In this document: positions 18,444 to 28,310 of the stretch, in pieces
Numbering within the stretch: position 1 is the first letter of the stretch
How the letters are laid out: the number at the start of each line of letters is the position of its first letter
NCBI GenBank assembly: GCA_943332105.1
Contig: CALQOD010000004.1
Location: forward strand, 1 to 59,999
From: Chitinophaga pinensis
GTDB lineage: Bacteria; Bacteroidota; Bacteroidia; AKYH767-A; OLB10
Direction of reading: 5' to 3'
DNA length: 59,999 bases
Program-made: the position numbers and the translations under genes
The notes under the pieces: generated by a model
Seen by the model: only the letters and a program-made list of their open reading frames with translations
What the model was told of the DNA's origin: nothing
Databases searched by the model: none

Positions 18444-19893
18444 CTTTACCGTCTTTAATAGTGAAACTTAATTTTATTAATTCATCACGAATTTTATCAG
18501 AAGTTGCAAAATCTTTATTTGCTTTTGCATTAGCTCTGATGGATAATAACAAATTCATCAACCCATCTAAATCATCATCTGATTTTTTGTCTTCGCGCTT
18601 TAACCCCAAAATATCAAAAACAAAAAGATTAATTAATGATTTCAATTTGTCTATATCCCCTACCGTTAGTGTTTCTGTTCCCGCATTAGTAGAGTTGATG
18701 ATTCGTACCGCTTCAAACAAATGAGATAAAACAATAGCTGTATTTAAATCATCATTCATTGCATCAAAACATTTCTGTTCTAATTCAGATACGGAAGAAG
18801 TTGAACTAGCCGAAGGATTTAACTTTTCTAACGTATCAATAGCATTAATAATTCGCTGAAACGCTTTTTCAGCAGCTAATAATCCTTCATTTGAAAAATC
18901 AAGTGTGCTTCTATAATGAGCTTGCAATATAAAAAAACGAATTGCCATTGGCGAATATGTTTTCTCTAACAACTTATGATTACCGATAAAAAACTGTTTT
19001 AGTGTAATAAAATTACCAAGACTTTTTCCCATTTTCTGTCCGTTGATGGTAATCATATTATTGTGCATCCAGTATTTAACAGGAGCTTTTCCACACGATG
19101 CTTTTGATTGTGCTATTTCACTTTCGTGATGTGGGAATAATAAATCCATTCCGCCACCATGAATATCAAACGTCTCTCCTAAATATTTACTACTCATTGC
19201 TGAACACTCAATATGCCAACCTGGAAAACCATCACTCCACGGTGAAGGCCAGCGCATAATATGCTCAGGGCTTGCTTTTTTCCAAAGCGCAAAGTCGGCA
19301 GGATTTCTTTTTTCTGATTGACCTTCTAATTCTCTACGTTCATTTCCTGCACCGGCAATTAGTTCTTCAATTACACGACCAGATAATTTTCCATAATCGT
19401 TAGAATCGCTGTAATTAATCACATCAAAGTAAACAGAACCATTCGACTCATAGGCATATCCGTTAGCAATGATTTTTTTAATCATTTCAATTTGCTCGAT
19501 AATATGTCCTGATGCACGAGGCTCAATATTTGGTGCTTTGTTATTTAACTCACGCATTGATTCATGAAAGCTACCAGTATACAACTCTACTACTTCCATC
19601 GGCTCTAATTGTTCTAAGCGAGCCTTCTTTGCAATTTTATCTTCCCCTTCGTCTGCGTCATTTTCTAAATGTCCAACATCCGTGATATTTCTCACATAGC
19701 GAACCTTATATCCAAGGTGAGATAAATAACGAGATAAAACATCAAAAGTGATATATGGACGAGCATGTCCTAAATGCGCCTCACCATAAACAGTTGGACC
19801 GCATACATACAACCCAACAAAGGGTGCATTGATTGGAATAAAATTTTCTTTTTGTCGAGTTAACGAGTTGGTAATATAAAGCGGGTGTTGCAT
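18418..19893 (-). CDS. cysS: Cysteinyl-tRNA synthetase
   Basis: A class I aminoacyl-tRNA synthetase that charges tRNA-Cys in the cytoplasm. The 491-residue product has the zinc-binding start [20 protein letters not shown], including the HIGH-type motif LGHA. The zinc ligand cluster [14 protein letters not shown] and [15 protein letters not shown] follow, and [10 protein letters not shown] is the KMSKS loop. The C-terminal DALR-type anticodon region is present. It sits between tdh and the M28 lipoprotein in the long minus-strand run, overlapping the latter by 26 bases. Confidence 0.97.
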   Translation of the reverse strand: MQHPLYITNSLTRQKENFIPINAPFVGLYVCGPTVYGEAHLGHARPYITFDVLSRYLSHLGYKVRYVRNITDVGHLENDADEGEDKIAKKARLEQLEPMEVVELYTGSFHESMRELNNKAPNIEPRASGHIIEQIEMIKKIIANGYAYESNGSVYFDVINYSDSNDYGKLSGRVIEELIAGAGNERRELEGQSEKRNPADFALWKKASPEHIMRWPSPWSDGFPGWHIECSAMSSKYLGETFDIHGGGMDLLFPHHESEIAQSKASCGKAPVKYWMHNNMITINGQKMGKSLGNFITLKQFFIGNHKLLEKTYSPMAIRFFILQAHYRSTLDFSNEGLLAAEKAFQRIINAIDTLEKLNPSASSTSSVSELEQKCFDAMNDDLNTAIVLSHLFEAVRIINSTNAGTETLTVGDIDKLKSLINLFVFDILGLKREDKKSDDDLDGLMNLLLSIRANAKANKDFATSDKIRDELIKLSFTIKDGKDGSIWSKN

Positions 19894-19908
19894 GTGTTCT
19901 ATCTTCGA

Positions 19909-20877
19909 TTAATGTTCTGCACTCATGCGTGCTTCTTTCAAGTGTAATAACATATCTTTTGTCATTGACGACATATCGTAGTAAGGCACCCATCCCCAAT
20001 CTTCTTGTGCGCGTGTATCATCTATTGACATTGGCCAAGTATCGGCAATTGCCTGACGGAAATCAGGTTCAAAAGAAGTTTGAAATTCAGGAATATGTTT
20101 TTTGATTTCGTTAGCAATTTCTTTCGGAGTAAAACTGATCCCAGCCAAATTGTAACTGCTCCGAATTTTTATTTTATCTGAGTCGGCATTCATCAATTCT
20201 AATGTTGCGCGAATAGCATCAGGCATATACATCATTGGCAATGCGGTATCCTCTTTCAAAAAGCAATTGTAAGAACCTTTATCGAGTGCCTGATGATAAA
20301 TATCTACTGCATAATCAGTAGTGCCACCACCTGGCTGTGCATTGTAGCCTATTAACCCTGGATAACGAATACTGCGCACATCAACCCCAAATTTATTGTA
20401 GTAATATTCACACCAGCGCTCTCCTACTTGTTTACTTATTCCGTAAACTGTTGTAGGTTCCATCAATGTAAACTGAGGTGTTTTTATTTTTGGAGTTGTA
20501 GGGCCAAATACAGCAATGCTACTTGGCCAAAACACGCGCATTCCCCCTAACTCTTTTGCGATATCAAGTACATTAAACAAGCCTTCCATATTAAGCTTCC
20601 AGGCCATTTTCATCTTTTGCTCTGCTGTTGCGCTTAACAATGCAGCTAACAAATAAACATGCTTTATCTTATTCGATCTTATTATATCAGCGATTGCTTG
20701 CCCATCCAATACATCCAGTTTATAAAATGGACCACTTTCTTTTAAGTATCCTTCCTGATCTTTTACATCGGCTGCAATAACACGATCCCCGCCTAACTCT
20801 GTTCTCAATGTGTGTACTAAGTCGGTTCCAATTTGTCCACCAGAACCAAGAATTAAAATATTATCTGAACTACTCAT
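19909..20877 (-). CDS. SDR-type L-threonine 3-dehydrogenase (NAD-dependent)
   Basis: The 322-residue Rossmann protein of the extended short-chain dehydrogenase family carries the NAD motif ILGSGGQIG near residues 9-17. The catalytic Tyr-x3-Lys is in VYGISKQVGERW, after the Ser of WPSSIAVFG. The overall order, including RYPGLIGYNAQPGGGTTDYAV, matches the epimerase-like threonine dehydrogenases of Bacteroidota, which oxidise threonine to 2-amino-3-ketobutyrate in threonine breakdown. A sugar epimerase is the main alternative. No 2-amino-3-ketobutyrate CoA ligase is in the window. It overlaps the upstream coiled-coil gene by 4 bases. Confidence 0.85.
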   Translation of the reverse strand: MSSSDNILILGSGGQIGTDLVHTLRTELGGDRVIAADVKDQEGYLKESGPFYKLDVLDGQAIADIIRSNKIKHVYLLAALLSATAEQKMKMAWKLNMEGLFNVLDIAKELGGMRVFWPSSIAVFGPTTPKIKTPQFTLMEPTTVYGISKQVGERWCEYYYNKFGVDVRSIRYPGLIGYNAQPGGGTTDYAVDIYHQALDKGSYNCFLKEDTALPMMYMPDAIRATLELMNADSDKIKIRSSYNLAGISFTPKEIANEIKKHIPEFQTSFEPDFRQAIADTWPMSIDDTRAQEDWGWVPYYDMSSMTKDMLLHLKEARMSAEH

Positions 20878-21536
20878 TTTAAATTTTGCTGTTGAAATTT
20901 TATTTGCTGAATTACTAAATTGACACTATCGATTTCTGATATAGTTGTTTTTATTTTGATTTTATTGTCTTCGATTCTTTTTTCATTATCGCTAATTTGC
21001 CTTTTCATATTAACATTACTCTGCTCTAAATAATCGGTGTTGCTTTCCAGGCTTCTCTTGTCTTTGTTTTTTTCCTTGATAACTTTCTCTTGATCTTCAA
21101 TTTTATTTTCAAGTGCCGCGTTAGATAGTTTAACTCCCCATTCTTTAAAAAATTTAATTAGCCACGAGGATTCCTTCGGATGATTTTTTGATGATACTGA
21201 AGTGTTATCGCGCATAAAAACAGCTGCTAATTGGTATCCCGAATCAACAAGCGCTATTTTAGAAAAGACTGTGAGGGTATCACCGCCTAATCCGCCAATC
21301 ACTAAATTTTTTGCATCCACCTCTTCTTTGGACTTTTTTACTTTTGCATTATTGTCCTTTAAAAAATCAACCCATGCATCTTGTAATATGTCAAATGAAA
21401 CATGTGGAAGATAAACACGAATTGCGGTATTATATCCACCACCTAACTTTTCTAATCCTTCATCGACAATAACCGTTTGAGTATATCCAAATGAAGATAA
21501 AATCAGAAAAAATAAAAAAGAACCTGTTTTTTTCAT
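20874..21536 (-). CDS. Secreted protein of unknown function with C-terminal coiled coil
   Basis: I do not recognise a named family. The 220-residue product has a signal peptide (about residues 1-19, ending GYTQT). A compact domain (about 20-135) contains YLPHVSFDILQDAWVDFLKD and VIGGLGGDTLTVFSKIALVDSG. From about residue 136 to the end there is one long, highly charged helix rich in Glu, Lys, Asn and Ile with heptad character, predicted as a coiled coil. It should be periplasmic. It is sandwiched between a DUF502 membrane protein (1 base gap) and tdh (4-base overlap), so it belongs to their transcript. Confidence 0.75.
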   Translation of the reverse strand: MKKTGSFLFFLILSSFGYTQTVIVDEGLEKLGGGYNTAIRVYLPHVSFDILQDAWVDFLKDNNAKVKKSKEEVDAKNLVIGGLGGDTLTVFSKIALVDSGYQLAAVFMRDNTSVSSKNHPKESSWLIKFFKEWGVKLSNAALENKIEDQEKVIKEKNKDKRSLESNTDYLEQSNVNMKRQISDNEKRIEDNKIKIKTTISEIDSVNLVIQQIKFQQQNLK

Positions 21537-21537
21537 A

Positions 21538-22119
21538 TTAAATCTCTGTTACGCCTCCTGATATTACAAATTTCATCATTTCGGTTCCCGAAGCATCAAT
21601 CTTTTGAATATTCTCAGATTCAACAATTACTAATTGTCCATTAAATCCATACGAAAACGGAAGGTACACAGCCATTTTATTCTTACCTATTCCTAGTTCT
21701 GTTAAATCATTTTCGGTAATAAATCCTATCCTTTGAACGGAGGGATTATTATTCATTGTTACCAGAACAGGTTGTGTAAATCGTTTCTTCTCTCCAACAA
21801 ACGCCTCTATTAAATCTTTTACTGAAGAGTATATTAATTTTAAGAGTGGTGTTCTTTCTATCAATCCTTCGAAAATAGCAAATACCGGATTTCGAACAAA
21901 TCGAGTTCCTATATAGCCAGCAGCTGTTATAATTGCTGCAATTATCAAAATGCCGAGCCCTGGCAAATAAAAGCTTTCAGCGCCAGGAATGCGAATGGGA
22001 ATTTTTATTGGCAGCAAACCATCGAGCCATACGACAGCATTAATTACGACGAATAATGTAACCGCAATAGGCACTACAAAAAGAAGTCCTTGTAAAAAGT
22101 AATTGATCAGTTTTTTCAT
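21538..22119 (-). CDS. DUF502-family membrane protein
   Basis: The 193-residue protein has two hydrophobic segments (about residues 8-32 and 50-70). A conserved soluble part follows, with GTRFVRNPVFAIFEGLIERTPLLKLIYSSVKDLIEAF, the most characteristic DUF502 stretch, and PVLVTMNNNPSVQRIGFIT. The family is widespread in bacteria and plants, with no settled biochemical role; an association with membranes and trafficking has been proposed for plant members. It is the first gene of the 22119-to-10299 minus-strand run and is divergent from the methyltransferase at 22222. Confidence 0.9.
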   Translation of the reverse strand: MKKLINYFLQGLLFVVPIAVTLFVVINAVVWLDGLLPIKIPIRIPGAESFYLPGLGILIIAAIITAAGYIGTRFVRNPVFAIFEGLIERTPLLKLIYSSVKDLIEAFVGEKKRFTQPVLVTMNNNPSVQRIGFITENDLTELGIGKNKMAVYLPFSYGFNGQLVIVESENIQKIDASGTEMMKFVISGGVTEI

Positions 22120-22221
22120 GTAGATAATTTAGCTGTGCAAATATCAGAAATTGTAATGGGCAAGCCATAAAATATTGAAAATATATACCTCTTATGGAAG
22201 ACTATTTTGCATCTTTGAGCC

Positions 22222-23412
22222 GTGAACAGGCTTGATCTGATAAAAAACAAAGAAATCCTTTCTATAATAAACGAGAATAAGGATAAAAATGTGGCTTCAC
22301 TTGCCTTAAAATGGGCTGCAAACAAGAATGATAGTACTCAGTTCATTTTAACACAGATCCGTGGAAGATCCATTGCCGAAAGAAAAATTCCCTCTTGGTT
22401 GCAGCATGAAGCTATTATATATCCGGATAAAACAGCAATGGAACAATGCTCATCGGAGCTTACCGCACGCTTTAAATCTGAGCTATTAAAAGGGTTACAA
22501 GTTGCAGATTTAACTGGGGGTTTAGGAGTTGACTGTTATTTTATTAGTCTAAAAGCAAAAAGCGTTCTTTATGTTGAACCTGATTTAACCCGTTTTGAAA
22601 TTACGGAACACAACTTTTCGGTTTTAGGCGTACAAAACACTTCTTTTTACCATACAACCGCTGAAAAATTTTTGGATTACCAAGGTCTCGCCTCTTTGGA
22701 TTATGTTTACATCGATCCTTCGAGAAGAAATGAAAACCAAAACAAGGTTTTTATGCTTAAAGATATGCAACCCGATTTGCGTCATATCATTGATTATTTA
22801 AAAAAATTTAATGCGCAGTTGCTTATTAAGCTATCGCCAATGCTTGATATTAAATCGGCTTTAAAAGAACTAGAAGGTGTAAAAGATGTTTATATAATCA
22901 GCGTTGGTGATGAATGTAAAGAACTTTTGTTTACTATCGACTTTAAATTTGATGGCAAAAAATCCATCAAATGTGTGAATATTACGAATGAAAAAATATG
23001 GAATTTTGATTATTTATTGGAAGAAGAAAGCAAATCTTTTGAAGTAACAGAAATTTTTAAATATATATATGATCCGTTTTCATCCTTAAATAAAGGAGGC
23101 GGATTTAAATCACTGGCTAACAAATTTTCATTGAATAAAATCAGTAGCAATACACATCTTTTTACCAGTGAAAATATGCTTGATGATTTTTTCGGAAACT
23201 GCTTTGAAGTAGAACGCGTGGATGATTTTTCATCGAAAGAATTTACAACAATCGAAAATAAAAAAGGTGTGATTAAAATCAGAAATTTCAGGATGTCTCA
23301 AAGTGAAATTGAAAAGAAAACCAAGATTACCTACGGTCCTGATTATTTTTATTTCTTTTATTCGGATGCGGCTAATAGAATGAAAGTGGCTACTACTAGA
23401 AAAGTATATTAA
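22222..23412 (+). CDS. Class I methyltransferase with THUMP-like domain
   Basis: The 396-residue product begins at a GTG; a box resembling TAnnTTTG (CATCTTTG) ends 5 bases before it, suggesting a very short leader. An N-terminal helical region (about 1-90) contains LALKWAANKND and IAERKIPSWL. The SAM-binding core has VADLTGGLGVDCYF as motif I, VLYVEPD as motif II and VYIDPSRRNE as the catalytic D-P-S-R-R motif. This matches the Bacteroidota methyltransferases that carry a THUMP-like domain at the C-terminus and are thought to modify RNA. The target is unknown. Its last 4 bases overlap the opposing MmcQ/YjbR gene. Confidence 0.85.
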   Translation: MNRLDLIKNKEILSIINENKDKNVASLALKWAANKNDSTQFILTQIRGRSIAERKIPSWLQHEAIIYPDKTAMEQCSSELTARFKSELLKGLQVADLTGGLGVDCYFISLKAKSVLYVEPDLTRFEITEHNFSVLGVQNTSFYHTTAEKFLDYQGLASLDYVYIDPSRRNENQNKVFMLKDMQPDLRHIIDYLKKFNAQLLIKLSPMLDIKSALKELEGVKDVYIISVGDECKELLFTIDFKFDGKKSIKCVNITNEKIWNFDYLLEEESKSFEVTEIFKYIYDPFSSLNKGGGFKSLANKFSLNKISSNTHLFTSENMLDDFFGNCFEVERVDDFSSKEFTTIENKKGVIKIRNFRMSQSEIEKKTKITYGPDYFYFFYSDAANRMKVATTRKVY

Positions 23413-23768
23413 TCATTGAATTGCTCGTACTCTAGTTTACACTTTTTTGTAAACCCCTTTATCACCATTTCGTAGCTATGGTCTATGAGCTGATAAATTA
23501 ATTTATCTGTTGCATCGTCTTTAAATAAAACCGTATTCCAATGCTTGTTGTTCATATGATATCCTGAGCGCACACTTGTATGCCTCTCTCGTAACTCAAT
23601 TGCATATTCGGGATCGCATTTTAAATTTACACTATCAGGCTCCGAGATACTCGCCAGGGCAAACATTTTTCCCATCACTTTAAAAACAAGAGTGTCTTCA
23701 TCAAACGGAAATGACTCAGTAACGGCCTTTTTCGCAATGCAGTATAGTCTTAATTCTTCAATATTCAT
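23409..23768 (-). CDS. MmcQ/YjbR family protein
   Basis: The 119-residue product matches the small CyaY-like-fold family: start MNIEELRLYCIAKKAVTESF, central FKVMGKMFALASI, then SVNLKCDPEYAIELRERH and HWNTVLF. The family is often labelled DNA-binding, but the biochemical role is not established. It is a single-gene unit, divergent from polA, with a TACCTTTG promoter box 14 bases upstream of its ATG. Its 3' end overlaps the methyltransferase gene by 4 bases. Confidence 0.9.
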   Translation of the reverse strand: MNIEELRLYCIAKKAVTESFPFDEDTLVFKVMGKMFALASISEPDSVNLKCDPEYAIELRERHTSVRSGYHMNNKHWNTVLFKDDATDKLIYQLIDHSYEMVIKGFTKKCKLEYEQFND

Positions 23769-23782
23769 TTATTTTTTTTTTA

Positions 23783-23790
23783 CAAAGGTA
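23783..23790 (-). promoter_or_regulatory. Putative -7 box (TACCTTTG) of the MmcQ/YjbR gene
   Basis: Full TAnnTTTG match on the minus strand, ending 14 bases before the ATG at 23768. It lies in the 65-base divergent region with polA. A near-match TAACTTTA at 23808-23815 on the plus strand could serve polA. Confidence 0.55.
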
Positions 23791-23833
23791 CTAACACCTT
23801 TTGCATTTAACTTTAGGCCTTCAAATAACAGAA

Positions 23834-26641
23834 ATGACACAAGACCATCCTAAAAAACTCTTTTTGCTTGATGCCTTTGCCCTTGTTTACAGAGCTTATT
23901 TTGCTTTCAGCACAAACCATCGGGTAAATTCAAAAGGGTTAAATACATCTGCTATGTTTGGCTTTACCAATACATTACTAGAAGTATTAAAAAAAGAAAA
24001 ACCCACACATATTGCTGTTGTGTTTGATACATCAGCTCCTACGCACAGACATATTGCTTTTGAGGCTTATAAGGCCCATCGCGAAGAAATGCCTGAAGAT
24101 TTAAGAAAGTCTATTCCATACATTAAAGAAATAATTCGCTGTTTTAATATTCCAGTTATTGAGTTAGATGGTTTTGAAGCAGATGATATTATCGGATCAT
24201 TCTCCATTAAAGCTGAGCAAGCAGGGTTTGTTACCTACATGATGACGCCTGATAAAGACTATGGACAAATGGTAACGGACAAAGTTTTGATTTATAAGCC
24301 AGCTCGCAGCGGCGCAGGTGCGGAGGTATTGGGGGTAAAGGAAATATGTGCTCGTTATGGTATTCAAAGACCCAATCAAGTAATTGATATTCTTGGTTTG
24401 ATGGGCGATTCAGTAGATAATATTCCTGGGGTTCCTGGGGTAGGAGAGAAAACTGCAACTACCCTTATTCAGCAATATGGAACAATTGAAAATTTATACA
24501 ACCATACAGATCAATTAAAAGGGAAACTAAAAGAAAAAGTTGAGGCAAATAAAGAGATAGCTTTTTTGTCGCGACAACTAGCTACTATACACTGCGATGT
24601 GCCTTTGGCTTTTAACGAAGATGAATTAGCCATTAAAGAAGTAAATAAAGAAGGAATTCGTAATCTGTTTAACGAATTAGAATTTCGTCGTTTAGGGCAA
24701 ATTATTTTAGGGGAAGTAATTGAAGCTCCAGTAGAGATTAAAAACGGACAACAAGATTTGTTTGCTCCAGCAACTACGGCTAGCCCTTCCGTTATAACCG
24801 AAGAAGCGCCTACTGAATCGATTACTTATAGCACTATAAAGAATACTCCCCACGAATATAAAATAGTTGACACAATTGAAGGATATCAGTCGTTAGCAAA
24901 AGAGTTGTTAAGTGCCGCGGAAGTAAGTTTTGATACCGAAACTACAGGGATAGATGCCAATCAGGTAGAGCTTGTAGGATTATCTTTTTCGATTAAAGAG
25001 CACGAAGGCTGGTATGTTCCAGTTCCTGCAAGCATGGATCAGGCAAAAGCTATATTATCTTACTTTAAACCTTTTTATGAGCATGGTTCCATTCGTAAAA
25101 TAGGACAGAACTTAAAATACGATATAACAGTATTAAAGTGGTATGATGTAGCTGTTAAAGGGCCATTGTTTGATACCATGGTGGCGCATTATTTAATTCA
25201 ACCGGAGATGCGTCATAATATGAATGTGCTCGCAGAAACCTATTTGCAATACGCACCTGTTTCTATTGAAGAACTGATAGGAAAGAAGGGAAAAGATCAA
25301 ATGAGCATGCGATTTGTGGATACAGCAACAATTGCGGAATATGCTGCAGAAGACGCAGATGTCACACTACAATTGAAGAAGAAATTTGAACCAATGCTTC
25401 ATGATACAAACACTGAAAAATTATATCACGAAGTAGAAGAGCCGTTAATTTTTGTTTTAGGTGCAATGGAGCGAGAAGGTATTAGGTTAGATGTTGATGT
25501 CTTGAAGGGCTTAAGTAAGTCTTTAGAGGAAGAGATTAAATCGGTTGATAAAGAAATTCAGGTTTTGGCAGGAACACCATTTAATATTTCATCGCCTAAG
25601 CAAGTAGGAGATATTTTATTTGAAGTATTGAAAATAGTTGATAAACCTAAGAAGACTAAAACAGGTCAGTATGCAACTGGAGAAGACATTTTATCAAAGC
25701 TTACAGGTAAACATCCTATCGTAGATAAAATTTTAGATTACCGAGAATTAGTAAAATTAAAGAGCACTTACGTTGATGCCTTACCGCAAATGGTCAATGC
25801 AAGAACGGGAAGAATTCATACTTCCTTTAATCAGGTAGTAGCTGTTACAGGTCGTTTAAGTTCTGACAATCCTAACCTTCAAAATATTCCTATTCGAACT
25901 GAGAGAGGAAGGGAGATTAGAAAGGCTTTTGTGCCTCGTAACGAAGAGTATGTTTTACTCTCAGCCGATTATTCGCAAATTGAATTACGCATTATGGCTG
26001 AGCTATGCAAAGATCCTGGATTATTAGACGCTTTTCATAATAATCTGGATGTCCATACTGCAACAGCATCTAAGGTTTTTGGAGTGACTTTAGAAGATGT
26101 TACTTCCGATATGCGTCGTAAAGCGAAAATGGTGAACTTCGGAATTATCTATGGTATTAGCGCCTTCGGATTAAGTGAACGATTAAACATTCCCCGTAAA
26201 GAGGCAGCTGAAATTATTGATCAGTATTTTATCAAGTATCCATACATCAAAGAATTTATGGATAGCAGCATCGCGCAAGCAAAAGAAAAAGGATATGTTG
26301 AAACCATTTTAGGAAGAAGGAGATACCTGCGCGATATTAATTCGAACAATGCAACTGTTCGTGGCTTTGCAGAACGCAACGCGATTAACGCACCAATACA
26401 AGGTTCTGCGGCTGATATGATCAAGCTTGCTATGATTCATCTTAACAAGGCGATGACGGAGATGAATTTAAAATCGAAGATGTTATTGCAAGTACATGAT
26501 GAATTGGTATTTGATGTTTATTTGCCAGAATTAGAAACAATGAAGAGTTTGGTAGCAGATAAAATGAAGCACGCCTTACCGTTAAGTGTGCCTGTAGAAG
26601 TAGAAATTGGAACAGGCAAAAACTGGCTCGAAGCACATTAA
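23834..26641 (+). CDS. polA: DNA polymerase I
   Basis: The 935-residue product has all three DNA polymerase I domains. The N-terminal 5'-nuclease has FLLDAFALVYRAYFAF, FEADDIIG and MTPDKDYGQ. The 3'-5' exonuclease looks active, with FDTETTGID and YAAEDADVT retained. The polymerase domain carries motif A (SADYSQIELR, Asp712), motif B (RRKAKMVNFGIIYG) and motif C (QVHDELVFD, Asp889). The enzyme processes Okazaki fragments and fills repair gaps. I chose ATG 23834 (MTQDHPKK) over an in-frame start 33 bases upstream because the family begins here and a promoter-like box covers the upstream stretch. Confidence 0.97.
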   Translation: MTQDHPKKLFLLDAFALVYRAYFAFSTNHRVNSKGLNTSAMFGFTNTLLEVLKKEKPTHIAVVFDTSAPTHRHIAFEAYKAHREEMPEDLRKSIPYIKEIIRCFNIPVIELDGFEADDIIGSFSIKAEQAGFVTYMMTPDKDYGQMVTDKVLIYKPARSGAGAEVLGVKEICARYGIQRPNQVIDILGLMGDSVDNIPGVPGVGEKTATTLIQQYGTIENLYNHTDQLKGKLKEKVEANKEIAFLSRQLATIHCDVPLAFNEDELAIKEVNKEGIRNLFNELEFRRLGQIILGEVIEAPVEIKNGQQDLFAPATTASPSVITEEAPTESITYSTIKNTPHEYKIVDTIEGYQSLAKELLSAAEVSFDTETTGIDANQVELVGLSFSIKEHEGWYVPVPASMDQAKAILSYFKPFYEHGSIRKIGQNLKYDITVLKWYDVAVKGPLFDTMVAHYLIQPEMRHNMNVLAETYLQYAPVSIEELIGKKGKDQMSMRFVDTATIAEYAAEDADVTLQLKKKFEPMLHDTNTEKLYHEVEEPLIFVLGAMEREGIRLDVDVLKGLSKSLEEEIKSVDKEIQVLAGTPFNISSPKQVGDILFEVLKIVDKPKKTKTGQYATGEDILSKLTGKHPIVDKILDYRELVKLKSTYVDALPQMVNARTGRIHTSFNQVVAVTGRLSSDNPNLQNIPIRTERGREIRKAFVPRNEEYVLLSADYSQIELRIMAELCKDPGLLDAFHNNLDVHTATASKVFGVTLEDVTSDMRRKAKMVNFGIIYGISAFGLSERLNIPRKEAAEIIDQYFIKYPYIKEFMDSSIAQAKEKGYVETILGRRRYLRDINSNNATVRGFAERNAINAPIQGSAADMIKLAMIHLNKAMTEMNLKSKMLLQVHDELVFDVYLPELETMKSLVADKMKHALPLSVPVEVEIGTGKNWLEAH

Positions 26642-26670
26642 TAAAATATAGTTCTAATATTTAATTGGAC

Positions 26671-26678
26671 TACATTTG
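26671..26678 (+). promoter_or_regulatory. Putative -7 promoter box (TACATTTG) of the carboxylase beta gene
   Basis: Full TAnnTTTG match 16 bases before ATG 26695. It overlaps the region that an upstream TTG start (26665) would translate, and so decides against that start. The -33 element is weak. Confidence 0.6.
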
Positions 26679-26694
26679 CATAACAAATCATTTT

Positions 26695-28242
26695 ATGTCG
26701 GATAAAACAGTACAACTCGAAAATCAAATTGCACTGGCACAATTAGGTGGCGGTGAAAAGCGAATAGAAGCACAACACAAAAAAGGAAAGCTTACTGCTC
26801 GCGAGCGATTGCATTTTTTAATGGATGAAAATTCTTTCGAAGAAATTGGAATGCTTGTAACACATCGATCTACTGAATTTGGTTTAGATCGTGAAAAATA
26901 TTTAGGTGATGGTGTTGTTACTGGCTATGGGACAATAAATGGGCGTTTAGTTTATGTATACGCTCAAGACTTTACCATTTTTGGTGGTTCCTTATCTGAA
27001 TCGCATGCCGAAAAAATTTGTCGCATTATGGACCTTGCGATGCAAAACGGGGCACCTGTTATCGGATTAAATGATTCGGGTGGAGCAAGGATTCAAGAAG
27101 GCGTTGTATCGTTAGGCGGCTATGCAGATATATTTTACCGCAACACAATGGCATCGGGAGTAATTCCACAGATCAGTGCTATTATGGGACCATGTGCTGG
27201 TGGCGCTGTTTATTCGCCTGCCATTACTGATTTTATCATGATGGTAGAAAATACTAGCTACATGTTTGTTACTGGTCCGAATGTGGTAAAAACTGTTACG
27301 CACGAAGAAGTAACGAGTGAAGAACTAGGAGGCGCTTTTACACATAGTTCTAAATCGGGAGTAACTCATTTTTCTTGTGCGAATGAAATTGAATGTATTC
27401 AAAACATCAAACGATTACTAAGTTATATTCCATCAAATTGCGAAGAAGGTGCACTTGCATTACCGTATACTGAAGGCGATGAAACAAGAGTCGCTTTAAA
27501 TTCAATTATTCCAGATAACCCTAACCAGCCTTATGATATCAGAGAAGTAATTGAGCATGTAATTGACGATGATGGCGAAGGGTTTTTTGAAGTGCATAAA
27601 AACTTTGCGGAAAATATAGTTGTAGGCTTTGCGCGATTAGGTGGTAAATCGATTGGCATTGTTGCTAATCAGCCAGCATTTTTAGCAGGTGTATTAGATA
27701 TTAACTCCTCCACGAAGGCAGCACGATTTGTTCGCTTTTGCGATTGCTTTAATATTCCTTTATTAGTGCTTGAAGATGTTCCAGGGTTTCTTCCAGGTAC
27801 CGATCAAGAGTGGAATGGTATTATTACCAATGGAGCCAAATTGTTATTTGCGTTTAGCGAGGCAACTGTTCCGCGTATCACAGTGATTACACGTAAAGCC
27901 TATGGTGGTGCTTATGATGTAATGAACTCGAAACATATTGGTGCCGATATGAACTACGCATGGCCAACTGCAGAAATTGCGGTAATGGGCGCACGGGGTG
28001 CTGCAGAAATTATTTTCAAGAATGAAATTGCGGCGGCTTCTGATCCTCAACAAAAATTAAAAGAGAAAGAAGAAGAATACATTAATCACTTTGCGAATCC
28101 ATATAGAGCTGCTGAGCGCGGATATGTAGATGAGGTGATTATGCCGGAGGCAACGAGAAGTAAATTGATTAAATCATTTAAAATGTTAGAAAATAAAGTT
28201 GTTAAATTACCGAAGAAGAAACACGGGAATATTCCATTGTAA
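26695..28242 (+). CDS. Acyl-CoA carboxylase carboxyltransferase (beta) subunit, propionyl-CoA carboxylase type
   Basis: The 515-residue crotonase-fold carboxyltransferase moves CO2 from carboxybiotin to an acyl-CoA. Family marks are KKGKLTARERLHFLMDE, the acyl-CoA site LNDSGGARIQEG with MGPCAGGAVYSPA, and the carboxybiotin site LVLEDVPGFLPGTDQE. The specificity loop reads AYGGAYDVMNSKHIGAD; an Asp there is associated with propionyl-CoA preference in studied enzymes. The ATG at 26695 is chosen because the earlier TTG overlaps the promoter. No biotin carboxylase or carrier gene is adjacent, so the partner subunit must be elsewhere. Confidence 0.93.
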   Translation: MSDKTVQLENQIALAQLGGGEKRIEAQHKKGKLTARERLHFLMDENSFEEIGMLVTHRSTEFGLDREKYLGDGVVTGYGTINGRLVYVYAQDFTIFGGSLSESHAEKICRIMDLAMQNGAPVIGLNDSGGARIQEGVVSLGGYADIFYRNTMASGVIPQISAIMGPCAGGAVYSPAITDFIMMVENTSYMFVTGPNVVKTVTHEEVTSEELGGAFTHSSKSGVTHFSCANEIECIQNIKRLLSYIPSNCEEGALALPYTEGDETRVALNSIIPDNPNQPYDIREVIEHVIDDDGEGFFEVHKNFAENIVVGFARLGGKSIGIVANQPAFLAGVLDINSSTKAARFVRFCDCFNIPLLVLEDVPGFLPGTDQEWNGIITNGAKLLFAFSEATVPRITVITRKAYGGAYDVMNSKHIGADMNYAWPTAEIAVMGARGAAEIIFKNEIAAASDPQQKLKEKEEEYINHFANPYRAAERGYVDEVIMPEATRSKLIKSFKMLENKVVKLPKKKHGNIPL

Positions 28243-28260
28243 AAAATCAAACACCAATAA

Positions 28261-28291
28261 AAAATCCCGGGGAACTACCTCGGGATTTTTT
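28261..28291. terminator. Bidirectional terminator after the carboxylase beta gene
   Basis: Stem TCCCGGGG/CCTCGGGA with loop AACTA, flanked by AAAA on the left and six T on the right. It can end the plus-strand carboxylase transcript and perhaps also the minus-strand small gene at 28311-28577. It is a member of the recurrent TCCCG(A/G)G terminator type. Confidence 0.85.
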
Positions 28292-28310
28292 GGTTTAAAG
28301 AGAACGATGT

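Noticed and set aside
22116..22325. Minus-strand open frame upstream of the DUF502 gene
   Set aside because: It overlaps the methyltransferase coding region on the other strand and the promoter region; no recognisable protein.
26665..26694. Upstream TTG start for the carboxylase beta gene
   Set aside because: The added residues cover a full TAnnTTTG promoter box, and the family begins at the ATG 26695.
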